A DNA stretch of 64,000 nucleotides from Flavobacterium odoriferum (lineage in GTDB: Bacteria; Bacteroidota; Bacteroidia; Flavobacteriales; Flavobacteriaceae). The stretch spans positions 60,768 to 124,767 of the forward strand of contig NZ_JAMKFA010000009.1 in NCBI RefSeq assembly GCF_025499515.1, read 5' to 3'. The translations under genes were made by a program, and so were the position numbers. The notes below the pieces were generated by a model. That model was not told the origin of the DNA. It was given only the letters and a program-made list of their open reading frames with translations, and did not search any database. Position 1 is the stretch's first letter. The number at the start of each line of letters is the position of its first letter. Positions 16,949-25,855 of this stretch are shown here, one piece after another.

Positions 16949-16970
16949 ACTAAAAACAACAAACAACAAA
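16935..16970. repeat. AACAACAAAC repeats on the right border of the four-helix-bundle gene
   Basis: AACAACAAACAATAAAC then AAAAACAACAAACAACAAA, running straight into the holA ATG at 16971. With 16517-16549 they enclose the four-helix-bundle gene. Confidence 0.45.
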
Positions 16971-17975
16971 ATGGACGAAGTAATTCAAATTACAAAAGAT
17001 ATAAAAGCTGGAAACATCAAACCCATTTATTTTTTTATGGGAGAAGAGCCATATTATATTGATAAATTGACCGATTTTATTGAACAAAATGTGTTACAAG
17101 AACACGAACGAGATTTTAATCAATCTATTTTATATGGTCGAGATGTTACAATGGAAGATGTGATTGGAAGTGCTAAACGTTTTCCAATGATGGCCGATCG
17201 ACAAGTAGTGGTGGTTAGAGAAGCTCAGGAATTATCACGAACTATTGATAAATTAGAAGCGTATGCTGAAAACCCACAGCCAACGACAGTTTTGGTTTTT
17301 GCCTACAAATACAAAACATTAGACAAGCGTAAAAAAGTCACCAAACTATTAGATAAAATAGGAGTAGTTTACGAAAGTAAAAAATTGTACGAAAATCAAG
17401 TTGGCGAATGGATTAAAAGGGTTTTATCAGGACAAGGTTATAGCATTGAACCTAAAGCAGCCGCTATTTTAGTTGAATTTTTAGGAACCGATTTGTCTAA
17501 AATCAATAACGAATTAGATAAACTAAAAATTATTTTACCAAAAGGTCACACGTTTACTCCAAAAGACATTGAAGAAAACATTGGCTTTAGTAAAGATTAT
17601 AACAATTTCGAATTACGAAAAGCTATTGGTGAAAAAGACCAATTGAAAGCCTATAAAATAATAGATCATTTTTCACAAAATCCAAAAGATAATCCTTTAG
17701 TGGTTACTACTGGATTGGTATTTGGTTTCTTTTCTCAATTATTGCAATATCACGGATTAAAAGACAAATCGCAGTTTAATGCGGCTAAAGTTTTAAAGGT
17801 CAGCCCTTATTTTGTTAAAGATTACGAAGTAGCATTCCGAAATTATCCAATGAAAAAAGTAAGTGCGATAGTTGCTGCTTTGCGAGATATCGATGTGAAA
17901 AGTAAAGGAGTTGGTGCTTCATCAATGTCGCAACATGATTTATTAAAGGAATTATTGATTAAAATTTTCAATTAA
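16971..17975 (+). CDS. holA: DNA polymerase III delta subunit
   Basis: HolA is the clamp-loader subunit that opens the beta ring. The 334-residue length is normal. Recognisable parts are the N-terminal domain with IKPIYFFMGEEPYYIDKLTDFIE, then MADRQVVVVREAQEL and TTVLVFAYKYKTLDKRKKVTKLL. A helical lid follows (GTDLSKINNELDKLKI, NFELRKAIGEKDQLKAY), and the collar domain (about 230-334) has KVSPYFVKDYEVAFRNYPMKKV. It is transcribed with no clear promoter of its own, being only 22 bases from the four-helix-bundle gene. The role is known from the family. Confidence 0.93.
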   Translation: MDEVIQITKDIKAGNIKPIYFFMGEEPYYIDKLTDFIEQNVLQEHERDFNQSILYGRDVTMEDVIGSAKRFPMMADRQVVVVREAQELSRTIDKLEAYAENPQPTTVLVFAYKYKTLDKRKKVTKLLDKIGVVYESKKLYENQVGEWIKRVLSGQGYSIEPKAAAILVEFLGTDLSKINNELDKLKIILPKGHTFTPKDIEENIGFSKDYNNFELRKAIGEKDQLKAYKIIDHFSQNPKDNPLVVTTGLVFGFFSQLLQYHGLKDKSQFNAAKVLKVSPYFVKDYEVAFRNYPMKKVSAIVAALRDIDVKSKGVGASSMSQHDLLKELLIKIFN

Positions 17976-18003
17976 TTCAAATGATAAAAAGTTTAAAAAT
18001 TTG

Positions 18004-18011
18004 TACCTTCG
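18004..18011 (+). promoter_or_regulatory. -7-like promoter element before the small membrane protein and ettA
   Basis: TTTGTACCTTCG contains TACCTTCG, a one-base variant of the Bacteroidota -7 element TAnnTTTG, 42 bases before the ATG at 18054. No clean TTTG is seen at the expected -33 spacing. Confidence 0.4.
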
Positions 18012-18053
18012 CAATCCTAAAATTTACAAAACTTTAGTTAAAAATACTTATTT

Positions 18054-18236
18054 ATGGGAATGAATAAAAATACAATATTGGCTTGGGCTACTTTCATTAT
18101 GATTTTAATGGGATTACTTTTAATTGGATTAGGAATTTACCGTTATGCTGATGTTGCAGGTTGGGGATTTGCAGCTGTTGGAGTTGGTTTCTTTGCCATT
18201 GCTTGGGTTTTCAACGCATTGAAAGGAAGAGTTTAA
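18054..18236 (+). CDS. Small two-segment membrane protein, CAL67264-like
   Basis: This 60-residue protein consists of two hydrophobic helices (about 6-27 and 34-53) joined by YRYADVAGWG. It matches my recollection of the CAL67264 family of small membrane proteins found in Flavobacteriia, of unknown function. It lies 39 bases upstream of ettA on the same strand, so the two may share a transcript. Nothing in it suggests a toxin or a transporter subunit. Confidence 0.78.
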   Translation: MGMNKNTILAWATFIMILMGLLLIGLGIYRYADVAGWGFAAVGVGFFAIAWVFNALKGRV

Positions 18237-18275
18237 TATTACAATTTAAAAAAATAATAAAACAAACATACCATT

Positions 18276-19967
18276 ATGTCAGACGATAAGAAAGTGATTT
18301 TCTCAATGCAAAAATTGAGTAAAACCTATCCAGGAGCAGATAAACAAGTACTAAAAAATATATATTTAAGTTTCTTTTACGGAGCAAAAATTGGTATTCT
18401 TGGATTAAATGGTTCAGGAAAGTCTTCATTATTAAAAATTATTGCTGGGGTTGATAAAAATTATCAAGGTGATGTAGTTTTTCAACCAGGTTATACGGTT
18501 GGATATTTAGAACAAGAACCTCATTTAGATGAAACTAAAACGGTAATCGATATCGTTCGTGAAGGTGCTGCAGAAACGTTTGCTTTATTAGAAGAATTCA
18601 ATAAAATTAACGACGATTTCGGTTTGCCTGAAGTATATGAGAATCCAGAAAGAATGGAAAAACTTATGGATCGTCAGGCTGAATTACAAGACAAAATAGA
18701 CGCTTCAGGAGCTTGGGAAATTGATAATAAATTGGAAATCGCAATGGACGCGCTTCGTACGCCAGATCCAGAAACTCCAATTTCAGTTTTATCGGGTGGA
18801 GAAAAACGTCGTGTAGCTTTATGTCGTTTACTTTTACAACAACCAGATGTTTTATTATTAGATGAGCCAACGAATCACTTAGATGCTGAATCGGTTCTTT
18901 GGTTAGAACAACATTTGGCACAATATTCAGGAACTGTAATTGCGGTAACTCACGATAGATATTTCTTGGATAATGTAGCGGGTTGGATTTTAGAGTTGGA
19001 TAGAGGAGAAGGTATTCCATGGAAAGGAAATTATTCTTCTTGGTTAGAACAAAAATCAAACCGTATGGCGCAAGAAGAAAAAGTAGCGTCAAAACGTAGA
19101 AAAAATTTAGAGCGTGAGTTAGATTGGGTGCGTCAAGGAGCAAAAGGACGTCAAACCAAACAAAAAGCACGTTTACAGAACTACGATAAATTATTAAACG
19201 AAGACCAAAAAGAACTAGACGAAAAATTAGAAATTTACATTCCTAATGGACCTCGTTTAGGAACGAATGTAATTGAAGCTAAAAATGTTGCTAAGGCATT
19301 TGGAGATAAATTACTATATGACGATTTAAATTTCGTTTTACCACAAGCAGGAATTGTTGGAATTATCGGACCAAATGGTGCTGGTAAATCGACTATTTTC
19401 AAAATGATTATGGGCGAACAACAAGCTGATGCTGGTACATTTGAAATTGGTGATACAGTAAAAATTGCATACGTAGATCAATCGCACTCTAATATTGATC
19501 CAAACAAAACCCTTTGGGAAAACTTTTGTGATGGTCAAGAATTAATTATGATGGGCGGACGTCAAGTAAATTCTCGTGCTTACTTATCTCGTTTTAATTT
19601 TGGTGGTGGTGAACAAAATAAAAAAGTATCTACTTTATCAGGAGGAGAAAGAAATAGATTGCACTTAGCCATGACGCTAAAAGAAGAAGGAAACGTATTA
19701 CTTTTAGATGAGCCTACTAATGATTTAGATGTGAACACATTACGTGCTTTAGAAGAAGGTTTGGAAAATTTTGCAGGTTGTGCTGTAATTATTTCGCATG
19801 ATAGATGGTTTTTAGATAGAGTTTGTACACATATTTTAGCTTTTGAAGGTGATTCTCAAGTGTATAGCTTTGAAGGAAGTTTTACAGAATATGAAGAAAA
19901 CAAGCGCAAACGTCTAGGAAAAGATGTAACGCCAACTCGTATTAAATACAAAAAATTAACACGATAA
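18276..19967 (+). CDS. ettA: Energy-dependent translational throttle protein EttA (ABC-F ATPase)
   Basis: Soluble ABC-F protein of 563 residues, the normal EttA length. It has two ATPase domains: GLNGSGKSS with LSGGEKRRVALCRLLLQQPDVLLLDEPTNHLD in the first, GPNGAGKST with LSGGERNRLHLAMTL and LLLDEPTNDLD in the second. The linker between them (about 240-320) carries the charged ERELDWVRQGAKGRQTK, the family's P-site-tRNA-interaction motif. EttA binds the ribosomal E site and gates entry into elongation according to energy level. It has no membrane domain, which excludes a transporter. A clear terminator follows. Confidence 0.95.
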   Translation: MSDDKKVIFSMQKLSKTYPGADKQVLKNIYLSFFYGAKIGILGLNGSGKSSLLKIIAGVDKNYQGDVVFQPGYTVGYLEQEPHLDETKTVIDIVREGAAETFALLEEFNKINDDFGLPEVYENPERMEKLMDRQAELQDKIDASGAWEIDNKLEIAMDALRTPDPETPISVLSGGEKRRVALCRLLLQQPDVLLLDEPTNHLDAESVLWLEQHLAQYSGTVIAVTHDRYFLDNVAGWILELDRGEGIPWKGNYSSWLEQKSNRMAQEEKVASKRRKNLERELDWVRQGAKGRQTKQKARLQNYDKLLNEDQKELDEKLEIYIPNGPRLGTNVIEAKNVAKAFGDKLLYDDLNFVLPQAGIVGIIGPNGAGKSTIFKMIMGEQQADAGTFEIGDTVKIAYVDQSHSNIDPNKTLWENFCDGQELIMMGGRQVNSRAYLSRFNFGGGEQNKKVSTLSGGERNRLHLAMTLKEEGNVLLLDEPTNDLDVNTLRALEEGLENFAGCAVIISHDRWFLDRVCTHILAFEGDSQVYSFEGSFTEYEENKRKRLGKDVTPTRIKYKKLTR

Positions 19968-19980
19968 ACATTTGTTAAAA

Positions 19981-20008
19981 AATCCTGATTTAGTCAGGAT
20001 TTTTTTTT
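19981..20008 (+). terminator. Terminator of ettA
   Basis: AATCCTGA / TCAGGATT stem with a five-base loop, followed by eight T residues, 14 bases after the ettA stop. Confidence 0.85.
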
Positions 20009-20042
20009 ATTTTAGATTTTTACTTTATACCAACAAAAAACC

Positions 20043-22238
20043 ATGTTTTTAAAGCACTTTATAGCCATATTTATTTTGTTTTGGATGGTAAATCCTAGTT
20101 TTTCGCAGAATAATTCAAGCGATATAAAGACAGCAAAAGAATTATTAAAAAAAGCAGGGCAAAGTTTTTTGAACTTGGAATCAAAAAAATCACTTGATTT
20201 TGCAAAATCATCTTTGGAAATCTCTTTAAAAAACGATGATTATTTGTTAGCTGCTAAAGCTTATAATTTAATAGGGCTTAATTTCGATGAATTCTCAGAT
20301 TATAAAAAAGCAATTGAATACTACAATAAAGGTTTGGTTTTAGCCAATAAAACCAATAACGATACAGTTAAAGCATGGTTACATAATAATATTGGAAATG
20401 TTTATTGTTACAGGAAAATTGATTTCAAAAAAGGAATTCAGCATTATAAAAAAGGAATTGAATATTCTAAGAGATTAAACGACATTTATGAAATTACTTT
20501 TTCAAAATTAAATATTGCAAGTGCTTATTTTGCAAATGAAGATTTTAATTCAGGAATTATTTATTTAAATGAAATCAAGGATTATATTGAAAAAGAAGGA
20601 GAAATAGAAGCAAAAATTTCCTTATATTCCAATTACGGATTATATTATAATTCATTAAACGACCATAAAAAGGCTGAAGAGTTTTATTTAAAGTCGGTTG
20701 CATATTGTGAAAAAAATGATATTGAATTAATTAAATCGAATGCTTCAGTAGTTTATAATGATATTTCTAATTTTTATTTCAAAACAAAAAACTTTGAAAA
20801 AGCACATTTTTATCTTGCAAAACACGATAAGCTTCAAGACGAAATTTACAATGAAAATAGAGTAAATGAAGTAAAAATTGCTGGATTAGAAATTGAACAT
20901 GATGAAATTAATAGAAAAATTAGTCAAATTGAATCTGAGAAAAAAATTCAAGATGAAAAACTAAAAAATAACAGACAATTCATAATTTTTTCCGCGATAA
21001 TTGTTTTTATTTTGATTTTGCTACTACTTTCATTTGTTAGGAATAACAAGTTAAAATCAAAAATTAACAAAGAACTTAAATTAGCAAATGCTGAGTTATT
21101 AGATGCTAAAGAAAAAGCAGAAGAAGCTTCGCAGTTGAAAACACAATTTATTTCAACTATAAGTCACGAATTAAGAACACCATTGTATGGTGTAGTAGGT
21201 ATTACAGACATTATTTTAGATGAACACAAAGAATTGAAAGATAGTCCTCATCTAAAATCTTTAAAATTTTCAGCTAAATATTTATTGTCATTAGTTAACG
21301 ATATTTTAAAAGTTTATAAAATTGAAGAAAATCAAGTGGTTCTTCAAGATTCAGTTTTTAACTTGCAAGACGAATTAGTTATTATCAAAGATTCTCTTCA
21401 CTTTTTAGCCATCAAAAACAACAATCAAATTCATTTAGAAATTGACCATCAAATCCCAAATCACTTAATTGGAGATAAAATTAGACTGTCACAAATTTTT
21501 ATCAATTTAATTAGTAATTCATTAAAATTCACTCAAAATGGTTATGTTACAATTAAAGCAATTTTAATGAATTTTGAAAAAAATAATTGCCAAATAAAAT
21601 TTCAAGTAATTGATAATGGAATTGGAATTGCAAAGAAAGATCAAGAAAAAGTTTTTGAAAAATTTGTACAAGTTTATCGAAAGGAAGATGATTATCAAGG
21701 AACAGGTTTAGGACTTACTATTGTAAAAAAAATGGTGGAACTATTTCAGGGCACAATAGAATTGGAAAGTGAAGAAAACAAAGGAACAACAGTTACTTTT
21801 ATTATAAATTTAGATGCCGATATTGATAAAATAAATCAAATTATTAATAATCTAGATGTTGATTTATCTGTCAAAAAAGATTATAATATTTTAGTGGTTG
21901 AAGACAATAAAATTAATCAAGTTGTTACAAGAAAACTACTGGAAAATAACCATTTTCAATGTGTTATAGTTAGCGATGGTTATGCAGCTTTGGAAACTTT
22001 AGAAACTAAAAAATTTGATGCAATTTTGATGGATATTAATATGCCTTTAATTAATGGATTTGATACTTCAAAACTTATTAGACAAAAAGGAATTATAATT
22101 CCTATTATTGCTGTCACAGCTTTTGATAAACAAGATATCGAAGACAAAATTAAAGATGCTCAAATCGATGAAGTTATTGTAAAGCCTTTCGATAGTACAA
22201 AACTATTTGAAGTAATAAAACGTTTTGTCGACAAATAG
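20043..22238 (+). CDS. TPR-containing hybrid sensor histidine kinase/response regulator
   Basis: This 731-residue protein begins with a signal peptide (about 1-22). A periplasmic array of tetratricopeptide repeats follows (about 30-270, e.g. AAKAYNLIGLNFDEFSDYKKAIEYYNKGL), then a coiled coil and one transmembrane helix (about 312-332). The HisKA domain holds FISTISHELRTPLYG (His 375). HATPase_c carries ISNSLKFTQNG and DNGIGIAKKDQEKVFEKF. The C-terminal receiver (about 617-731) has LVVEDNKINQ and MDINMP (Asp 664). This layout is common in Bacteroidota. No output domain or partner regulator is next to it, so its target is unknown. Its stop is one base from the convergent rlmH stop. Confidence 0.93.
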   Translation: MFLKHFIAIFILFWMVNPSFSQNNSSDIKTAKELLKKAGQSFLNLESKKSLDFAKSSLEISLKNDDYLLAAKAYNLIGLNFDEFSDYKKAIEYYNKGLVLANKTNNDTVKAWLHNNIGNVYCYRKIDFKKGIQHYKKGIEYSKRLNDIYEITFSKLNIASAYFANEDFNSGIIYLNEIKDYIEKEGEIEAKISLYSNYGLYYNSLNDHKKAEEFYLKSVAYCEKNDIELIKSNASVVYNDISNFYFKTKNFEKAHFYLAKHDKLQDEIYNENRVNEVKIAGLEIEHDEINRKISQIESEKKIQDEKLKNNRQFIIFSAIIVFILILLLLSFVRNNKLKSKINKELKLANAELLDAKEKAEEASQLKTQFISTISHELRTPLYGVVGITDIILDEHKELKDSPHLKSLKFSAKYLLSLVNDILKVYKIEENQVVLQDSVFNLQDELVIIKDSLHFLAIKNNNQIHLEIDHQIPNHLIGDKIRLSQIFINLISNSLKFTQNGYVTIKAILMNFEKNNCQIKFQVIDNGIGIAKKDQEKVFEKFVQVYRKEDDYQGTGLGLTIVKKMVELFQGTIELESEENKGTTVTFIINLDADIDKINQIINNLDVDLSVKKDYNILVVEDNKINQVVTRKLLENNHFQCVIVSDGYAALETLETKKFDAILMDINMPLINGFDTSKLIRQKGIIIPIIAVTAFDKQDIEDKIKDAQIDEVIVKPFDSTKLFEVIKRFVDK

Positions 22239-22239
22239 T

Positions 22240-22713
22240 TTATTGATGATGGTAGGGTTCGTTTCTTAAAATAGTGAAACCTCTATAAATTTGTTCAATT
22301 ACAAATAAGCGAACCATTTGATGTGAAAAAGTCATTTCTGACAATGAAATTTTGCCTTGCGCTTTTTGATAAACCAAATCACTAAAGCCATACGGTCCAC
22401 CAATTACAAAAACCAATGTTTTAATTCCAGAATTCATTTTCTTTTGCAAATATTCTGAAAAGCCAACACTACTAAACGTTTTTCCATTTTCGTCAAGTAA
22501 AATTAATTGATCGGTTACACTAATTTTTGATAAAATTAATTCGCCTTCTTTTTCTTTTTGTTGTGCTTCTGATAGATTTTTTACGTTTTTGATATCCGGA
22601 ATAATTTCCAAATCAAACTTCACATAAAAAGACAATCGTTTTGTATAATCATCAATTAATGTTTGCAACGATTTGTTGTCGGTTTTTCCAATGGCAATTA
22701 GACGAATATTCAT
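22240..22713 (-). CDS. rlmH: 23S rRNA (pseudouridine1915-N3)-methyltransferase RlmH
   Basis: RlmH is a SPOUT-fold enzyme that methylates pseudouridine 1915 of 23S rRNA. The 157-residue protein starts MNIRLIAIGKTDNKSLQ; an upstream in-frame extension to 22869 would cross a terminator and is rejected. It contains LILLDENGKTFSS and the SAM-binding LVFVIGGPYGFSD, then ISLSEMTFSHQMVRLFVIEQIYRG and the C-terminal NEPYHHQ. It lies between the convergent hybrid kinase and the terminator of the beta-oxidation operon, and has little room for a promoter beyond that hairpin. Confidence 0.94.
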   Translation of the reverse strand: MNIRLIAIGKTDNKSLQTLIDDYTKRLSFYVKFDLEIIPDIKNVKNLSEAQQKEKEGELILSKISVTDQLILLDENGKTFSSVGFSEYLQKKMNSGIKTLVFVIGGPYGFSDLVYQKAQGKISLSEMTFSHQMVRLFVIEQIYRGFTILRNEPYHHQ

Positions 22714-22750
22714 TTGAATTGTTTTTGCAAAATTACATATTTTGAAAATA

Positions 22751-22780
22751 AAAAACCATCCGCTACAACGGATGGTTTTT
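22751..22780 (-). terminator. Terminator of the beta-oxidation operon
   Basis: A perfect 12-bp stem, AAAAACCATCCG / CGGATGGTTTTT, six-base loop, 31 bases after the acyl-CoA dehydrogenase stop on the minus strand. Confidence 0.88.
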
Positions 22781-22810
22781 TTAAACAAACTAAACCAATT
22801 AATTGCTGAA

Positions 22811-24601
22811 TTAAAAAGCGTATTTATTTTCGCTAATAATTTTTGCAGCAATTTTTTCACGAAGACCAATTACATTTGGCATATTCGTATATTTTGTAAA
22901 ACGTTTTAATCCCATTAACATCATACGTTGTTCGTCGCCTTCAGCAAAAGAAACAATTCCTTCTTTTCCTTTTTGGTTTACGATATCTACCGCATGATAT
23001 AAGTATAATTTTGCCATAGCAATTTGCTCCTGAACTTTGTCTTCGCCTTCTTTTTTAGCTAATTTTTCTGTTCTAAGAATTGTACTTTCAGCCATGTAAA
23101 TTTCGATTAAGATATCAGAAGCTGCCATTAATAATTGTTGGTGTGATTCTAATTCTGCTCCATATTTTTGAACTGCAGCACCAGCAACCATTAAGAATAC
23201 TTTTTTCAATTTGGCAATCATTTCTTTTTCTTCAGCAAATAATTCTGAATAATCTGGAATGTCGAAAGATGGAATTCCCATTAATTCTTCAGCTACAGCC
23301 ATTGCTGGACCTAATAAATCCACATGACCTTTCATTGCTTTTTTTACTAACATTCCAACTGATAACATTCTGTTGATTTCGTTAGTTCCTTCGTAAATTC
23401 TTGCGATACGAGCATCTCTCCAAGCACTTTCCATTGGTGCATCTTCTGAGAATCCCATTCCACCAAAAATTTGGATTCCTTCGTCTGTACAAGCTTGAAC
23501 ATCTTCAGAAACCGCTACTTTTAAGATAGAACATTCGATTGCAAATTCTTCTACACCTTTTAATTCTGCTTCTTGGTGCGAATTTCCTTCACTAACTCTA
23601 ATATTAATTCTGTTTTCGATATCTGATGCAGCTCTGTAAGTAGCACTTTCTCCAGCATAAGCATTTGTAGCCATTTCAGCAATTTTAGCTTGAATTGCTC
23701 CAAAACTTGAAATTGGTGTTTTAAACTGAACTCTTTCGTTAGCATAATTTACAGCTCCAGTAATGGTTCTACGTTGTGCTTCTAAACAAGCAGCTGCTAA
23801 TTTAATACGTCCAACATTTAAAGCATTCATCGCAATTTTAAAACCTTCGCCACGACCTGCCAACATATTTTCTACTGGCACTTTTGTTTCGTTAAAGAAA
23901 ACCTGACGAGTAGAAGAGGAGCGAATACCTAATTTGTGCTCTTCATCACCCATTGAAATTCCGTTTGAAGGATCATTTTCAACGATGAAACCAGTAATAT
24001 TTTTATCGTCTTCAATACGAGCGAAAACAATCATTACGTTACAAAAACCTGCATTAGAAATCCACATTTTTCCACCAGTGATTTTATAATGTGTTCCATC
24101 TTCTGAAAGAACGGCTTTTGTTTTTCCTGAATTCGCATCTGATCCTGCTCCTGGTTCTGTTAAACAATACGCACCAAACCATTCGCCAGAAGCTAATTTT
24201 GGTACATATTTTTGTTTTTGTTCTTCTGTTCCGTATAAAGTAATAGGCATGGTTCCAATTCCAGTGTGCGCTCCAAAAGCAGTTGAAAATGAACCAGTTG
24301 CTCCCGAAATGTAATCACAAACTAAAACGGTGTTTACGAATCCCATTTCCATTCCGCCATAAGCAGCAGGAACAGCAACACTTAAGTAACCTAATTCACC
24401 AGCTTTACGCATGATGTCTTCGGTTAAAGCGTAATCTTTCTTTTCGAAACGCTCTTTGTTTGGCCAAATTTCTTTGTCTACGAATTCGATAACCGAATCA
24501 CGCATCATAACTTGTTCTTCATTGAAGTCTTCTGGTGTGAAGATGTCTTCGCATTTTGTTTCTTTTACAAGGAATTGACCTCCTCTGATGATATCTGACA
24601 T
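22811..24601 (-). CDS. Acyl-CoA dehydrogenase
   Basis: A 596-residue flavoprotein that introduces the trans-2 double bond in fatty-acyl-CoA. The dehydrogenase core shows YCLTEPGAGSDANSGKT (flavin/substrate motif), KMWISNAGFCN, FIVENDPSNGISMGDEEHKLGIRSSST, IQIFGGMGFSEDAPMESAWRDARIARIYEGTNEINRMLS. A C-terminal extension of about 160 residues is longer than in short acyl-CoA dehydrogenases and matches a long form common in Bacteroidota. It is the last gene of the marR-HAD/ECH-thiolase-ACD operon, 21 bases from the thiolase gene. Chain-length preference cannot be read. Confidence 0.93.
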   Translation of the reverse strand: MSDIIRGGQFLVKETKCEDIFTPEDFNEEQVMMRDSVIEFVDKEIWPNKERFEKKDYALTEDIMRKAGELGYLSVAVPAAYGGMEMGFVNTVLVCDYISGATGSFSTAFGAHTGIGTMPITLYGTEEQKQKYVPKLASGEWFGAYCLTEPGAGSDANSGKTKAVLSEDGTHYKITGGKMWISNAGFCNVMIVFARIEDDKNITGFIVENDPSNGISMGDEEHKLGIRSSSTRQVFFNETKVPVENMLAGRGEGFKIAMNALNVGRIKLAAACLEAQRRTITGAVNYANERVQFKTPISSFGAIQAKIAEMATNAYAGESATYRAASDIENRINIRVSEGNSHQEAELKGVEEFAIECSILKVAVSEDVQACTDEGIQIFGGMGFSEDAPMESAWRDARIARIYEGTNEINRMLSVGMLVKKAMKGHVDLLGPAMAVAEELMGIPSFDIPDYSELFAEEKEMIAKLKKVFLMVAGAAVQKYGAELESHQQLLMAASDILIEIYMAESTILRTEKLAKKEGEDKVQEQIAMAKLYLYHAVDIVNQKGKEGIVSFAEGDEQRMMLMGLKRFTKYTNMPNVIGLREKIAAKIISENKYAF

Positions 24602-24622
24602 AACTTATTAAGTTTTATAGTT

Positions 24623-25813
24623 TTATTTTAAAAATTCAAAAATTCCGGCAGCTCCTTGACCAGTTCCAACACACATTGAAACGATTCCGTATTTGCTGTT
24701 TCTCAGGCGCATTTCGTCAAACAATTGAACTGATAGTTTAGCACCAGTACAACCTAGTGGGTGACCTAAAGCAATAGCCCCTCCATTTACATTTACAATT
24801 TCAGGATTTAAACCTAATTCTCTCACAACCGCTAAAGATTGTGCTGCGAAAGCTTCGTTTAATTCAATTAAATCGATTTGGTCTTGTTTTAATCCCGCTT
24901 GTTTTAATGCTTTTGGAATTGCGGTAACTGGTCCAATCCCCATGATTCTTGGTTCTACACCAGAAGCAGCGTAGCTTACCATTCTTGCAATTGGTTCTAA
25001 GTTCAATTCTTTTACCATTTCTTCGCTCATGATTAAAACGAAAGCAGCTCCATCACTCATTTGAGAAGAGTTTCCAGCGGTAACCGAACCATCAGCCGCG
25101 AATACTGGTCGTAATCCAGCTAAAGCTTCAACAGAAGTACCTGCTCTTGGACCTTCGTCTTTATTTACTACATAAGATTTGGTTTCTTTTTTACCGTTTT
25201 CATTGATAAACGTTTGTTCAACCGTGATAGGTGCAATTTGTTTATCGAATTTTCCTTCTGCTTGCGCTTTCAACGCTTTCATATGCGATTGGTATGCAAA
25301 CTCATCTTGGTCAGCACGAGAAACATTGAATTGTTTTGCAACTGCTTCAGCTGTTAAACCCATTCCCCAGTAATAATCTTCGTGACCTGCAGCAGCCACT
25401 TTGTAATCAGGCGTTGGTTTGTATCCTCCCATTGGAATATAACTCATACTTTCGGCACCACCAGCAATGATACAATCTGCCATTCCGGATTGAATTTTAG
25501 CTGTTGCCATTGCGATAGTTTCTACTCCAGAAGCACAATATCTGTTTACTGTAACTCCAGGAACATCCGTGATTTTTAATCCCATTAATGATATTAAACG
25601 TCCAACGTTCAAACCTTGTTCTGCTTCTGGCATTGCATTTCCTACCATTACATCATCAATACGTGTTTTGTCGAAATCAGGCAAATCCTTCATCATGTGT
25701 TCGATGGTTTCTGCTGCTAATTCGTCAGGACGTTTAAAACGAAAAACTCCTTTTGGTGCTTTTCCTACTGCGGTTCGGTAACCCGAAACTATATATGCGG
25801 TTGTATTTTTCAT
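24623..25813 (-). CDS. fadA: Acetyl-CoA C-acyltransferase (beta-ketothiolase)
   Basis: The thiolase cleaves 3-ketoacyl-CoA with CoA. At 396 residues from the ATG at 25813 it has the normal thiolase length; a start at 25834 adds seven unlikely residues (MVEKILD). Active-site elements are visible: VNRYCASGVETIAMA (acyl-enzyme Cys), NGGAIALGHPLGCTGA (catalytic His) and CVGTGQGAAGIFE (second Cys). NEAFAAQ is also present. It sits between the HAD/ECH fusion and the acyl-CoA dehydrogenase in one operon, so degradation is the likely direction. The symbol fadA is by function, not orthology proof. Confidence 0.94.
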   Translation of the reverse strand: MKNTTAYIVSGYRTAVGKAPKGVFRFKRPDELAAETIEHMMKDLPDFDKTRIDDVMVGNAMPEAEQGLNVGRLISLMGLKITDVPGVTVNRYCASGVETIAMATAKIQSGMADCIIAGGAESMSYIPMGGYKPTPDYKVAAAGHEDYYWGMGLTAEAVAKQFNVSRADQDEFAYQSHMKALKAQAEGKFDKQIAPITVEQTFINENGKKETKSYVVNKDEGPRAGTSVEALAGLRPVFAADGSVTAGNSSQMSDGAAFVLIMSEEMVKELNLEPIARMVSYAASGVEPRIMGIGPVTAIPKALKQAGLKQDQIDLIELNEAFAAQSLAVVRELGLNPEIVNVNGGAIALGHPLGCTGAKLSVQLFDEMRLRNSKYGIVSMCVGTGQGAAGIFEFLK

Positions 25814-25855
25814 ATCTAATATTTTTTCTACCAATATTTTGCCTCTAAGAGGCTA

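Noticed and set aside
18664..19170. 168-residue minus-strand frame inside ettA
   Set aside because: Shadow of the ABC-F coding frame.
22714..22869. Upstream extension of RlmH
   Set aside because: The extra 52 residues cross a strong terminator and do not fit the family.
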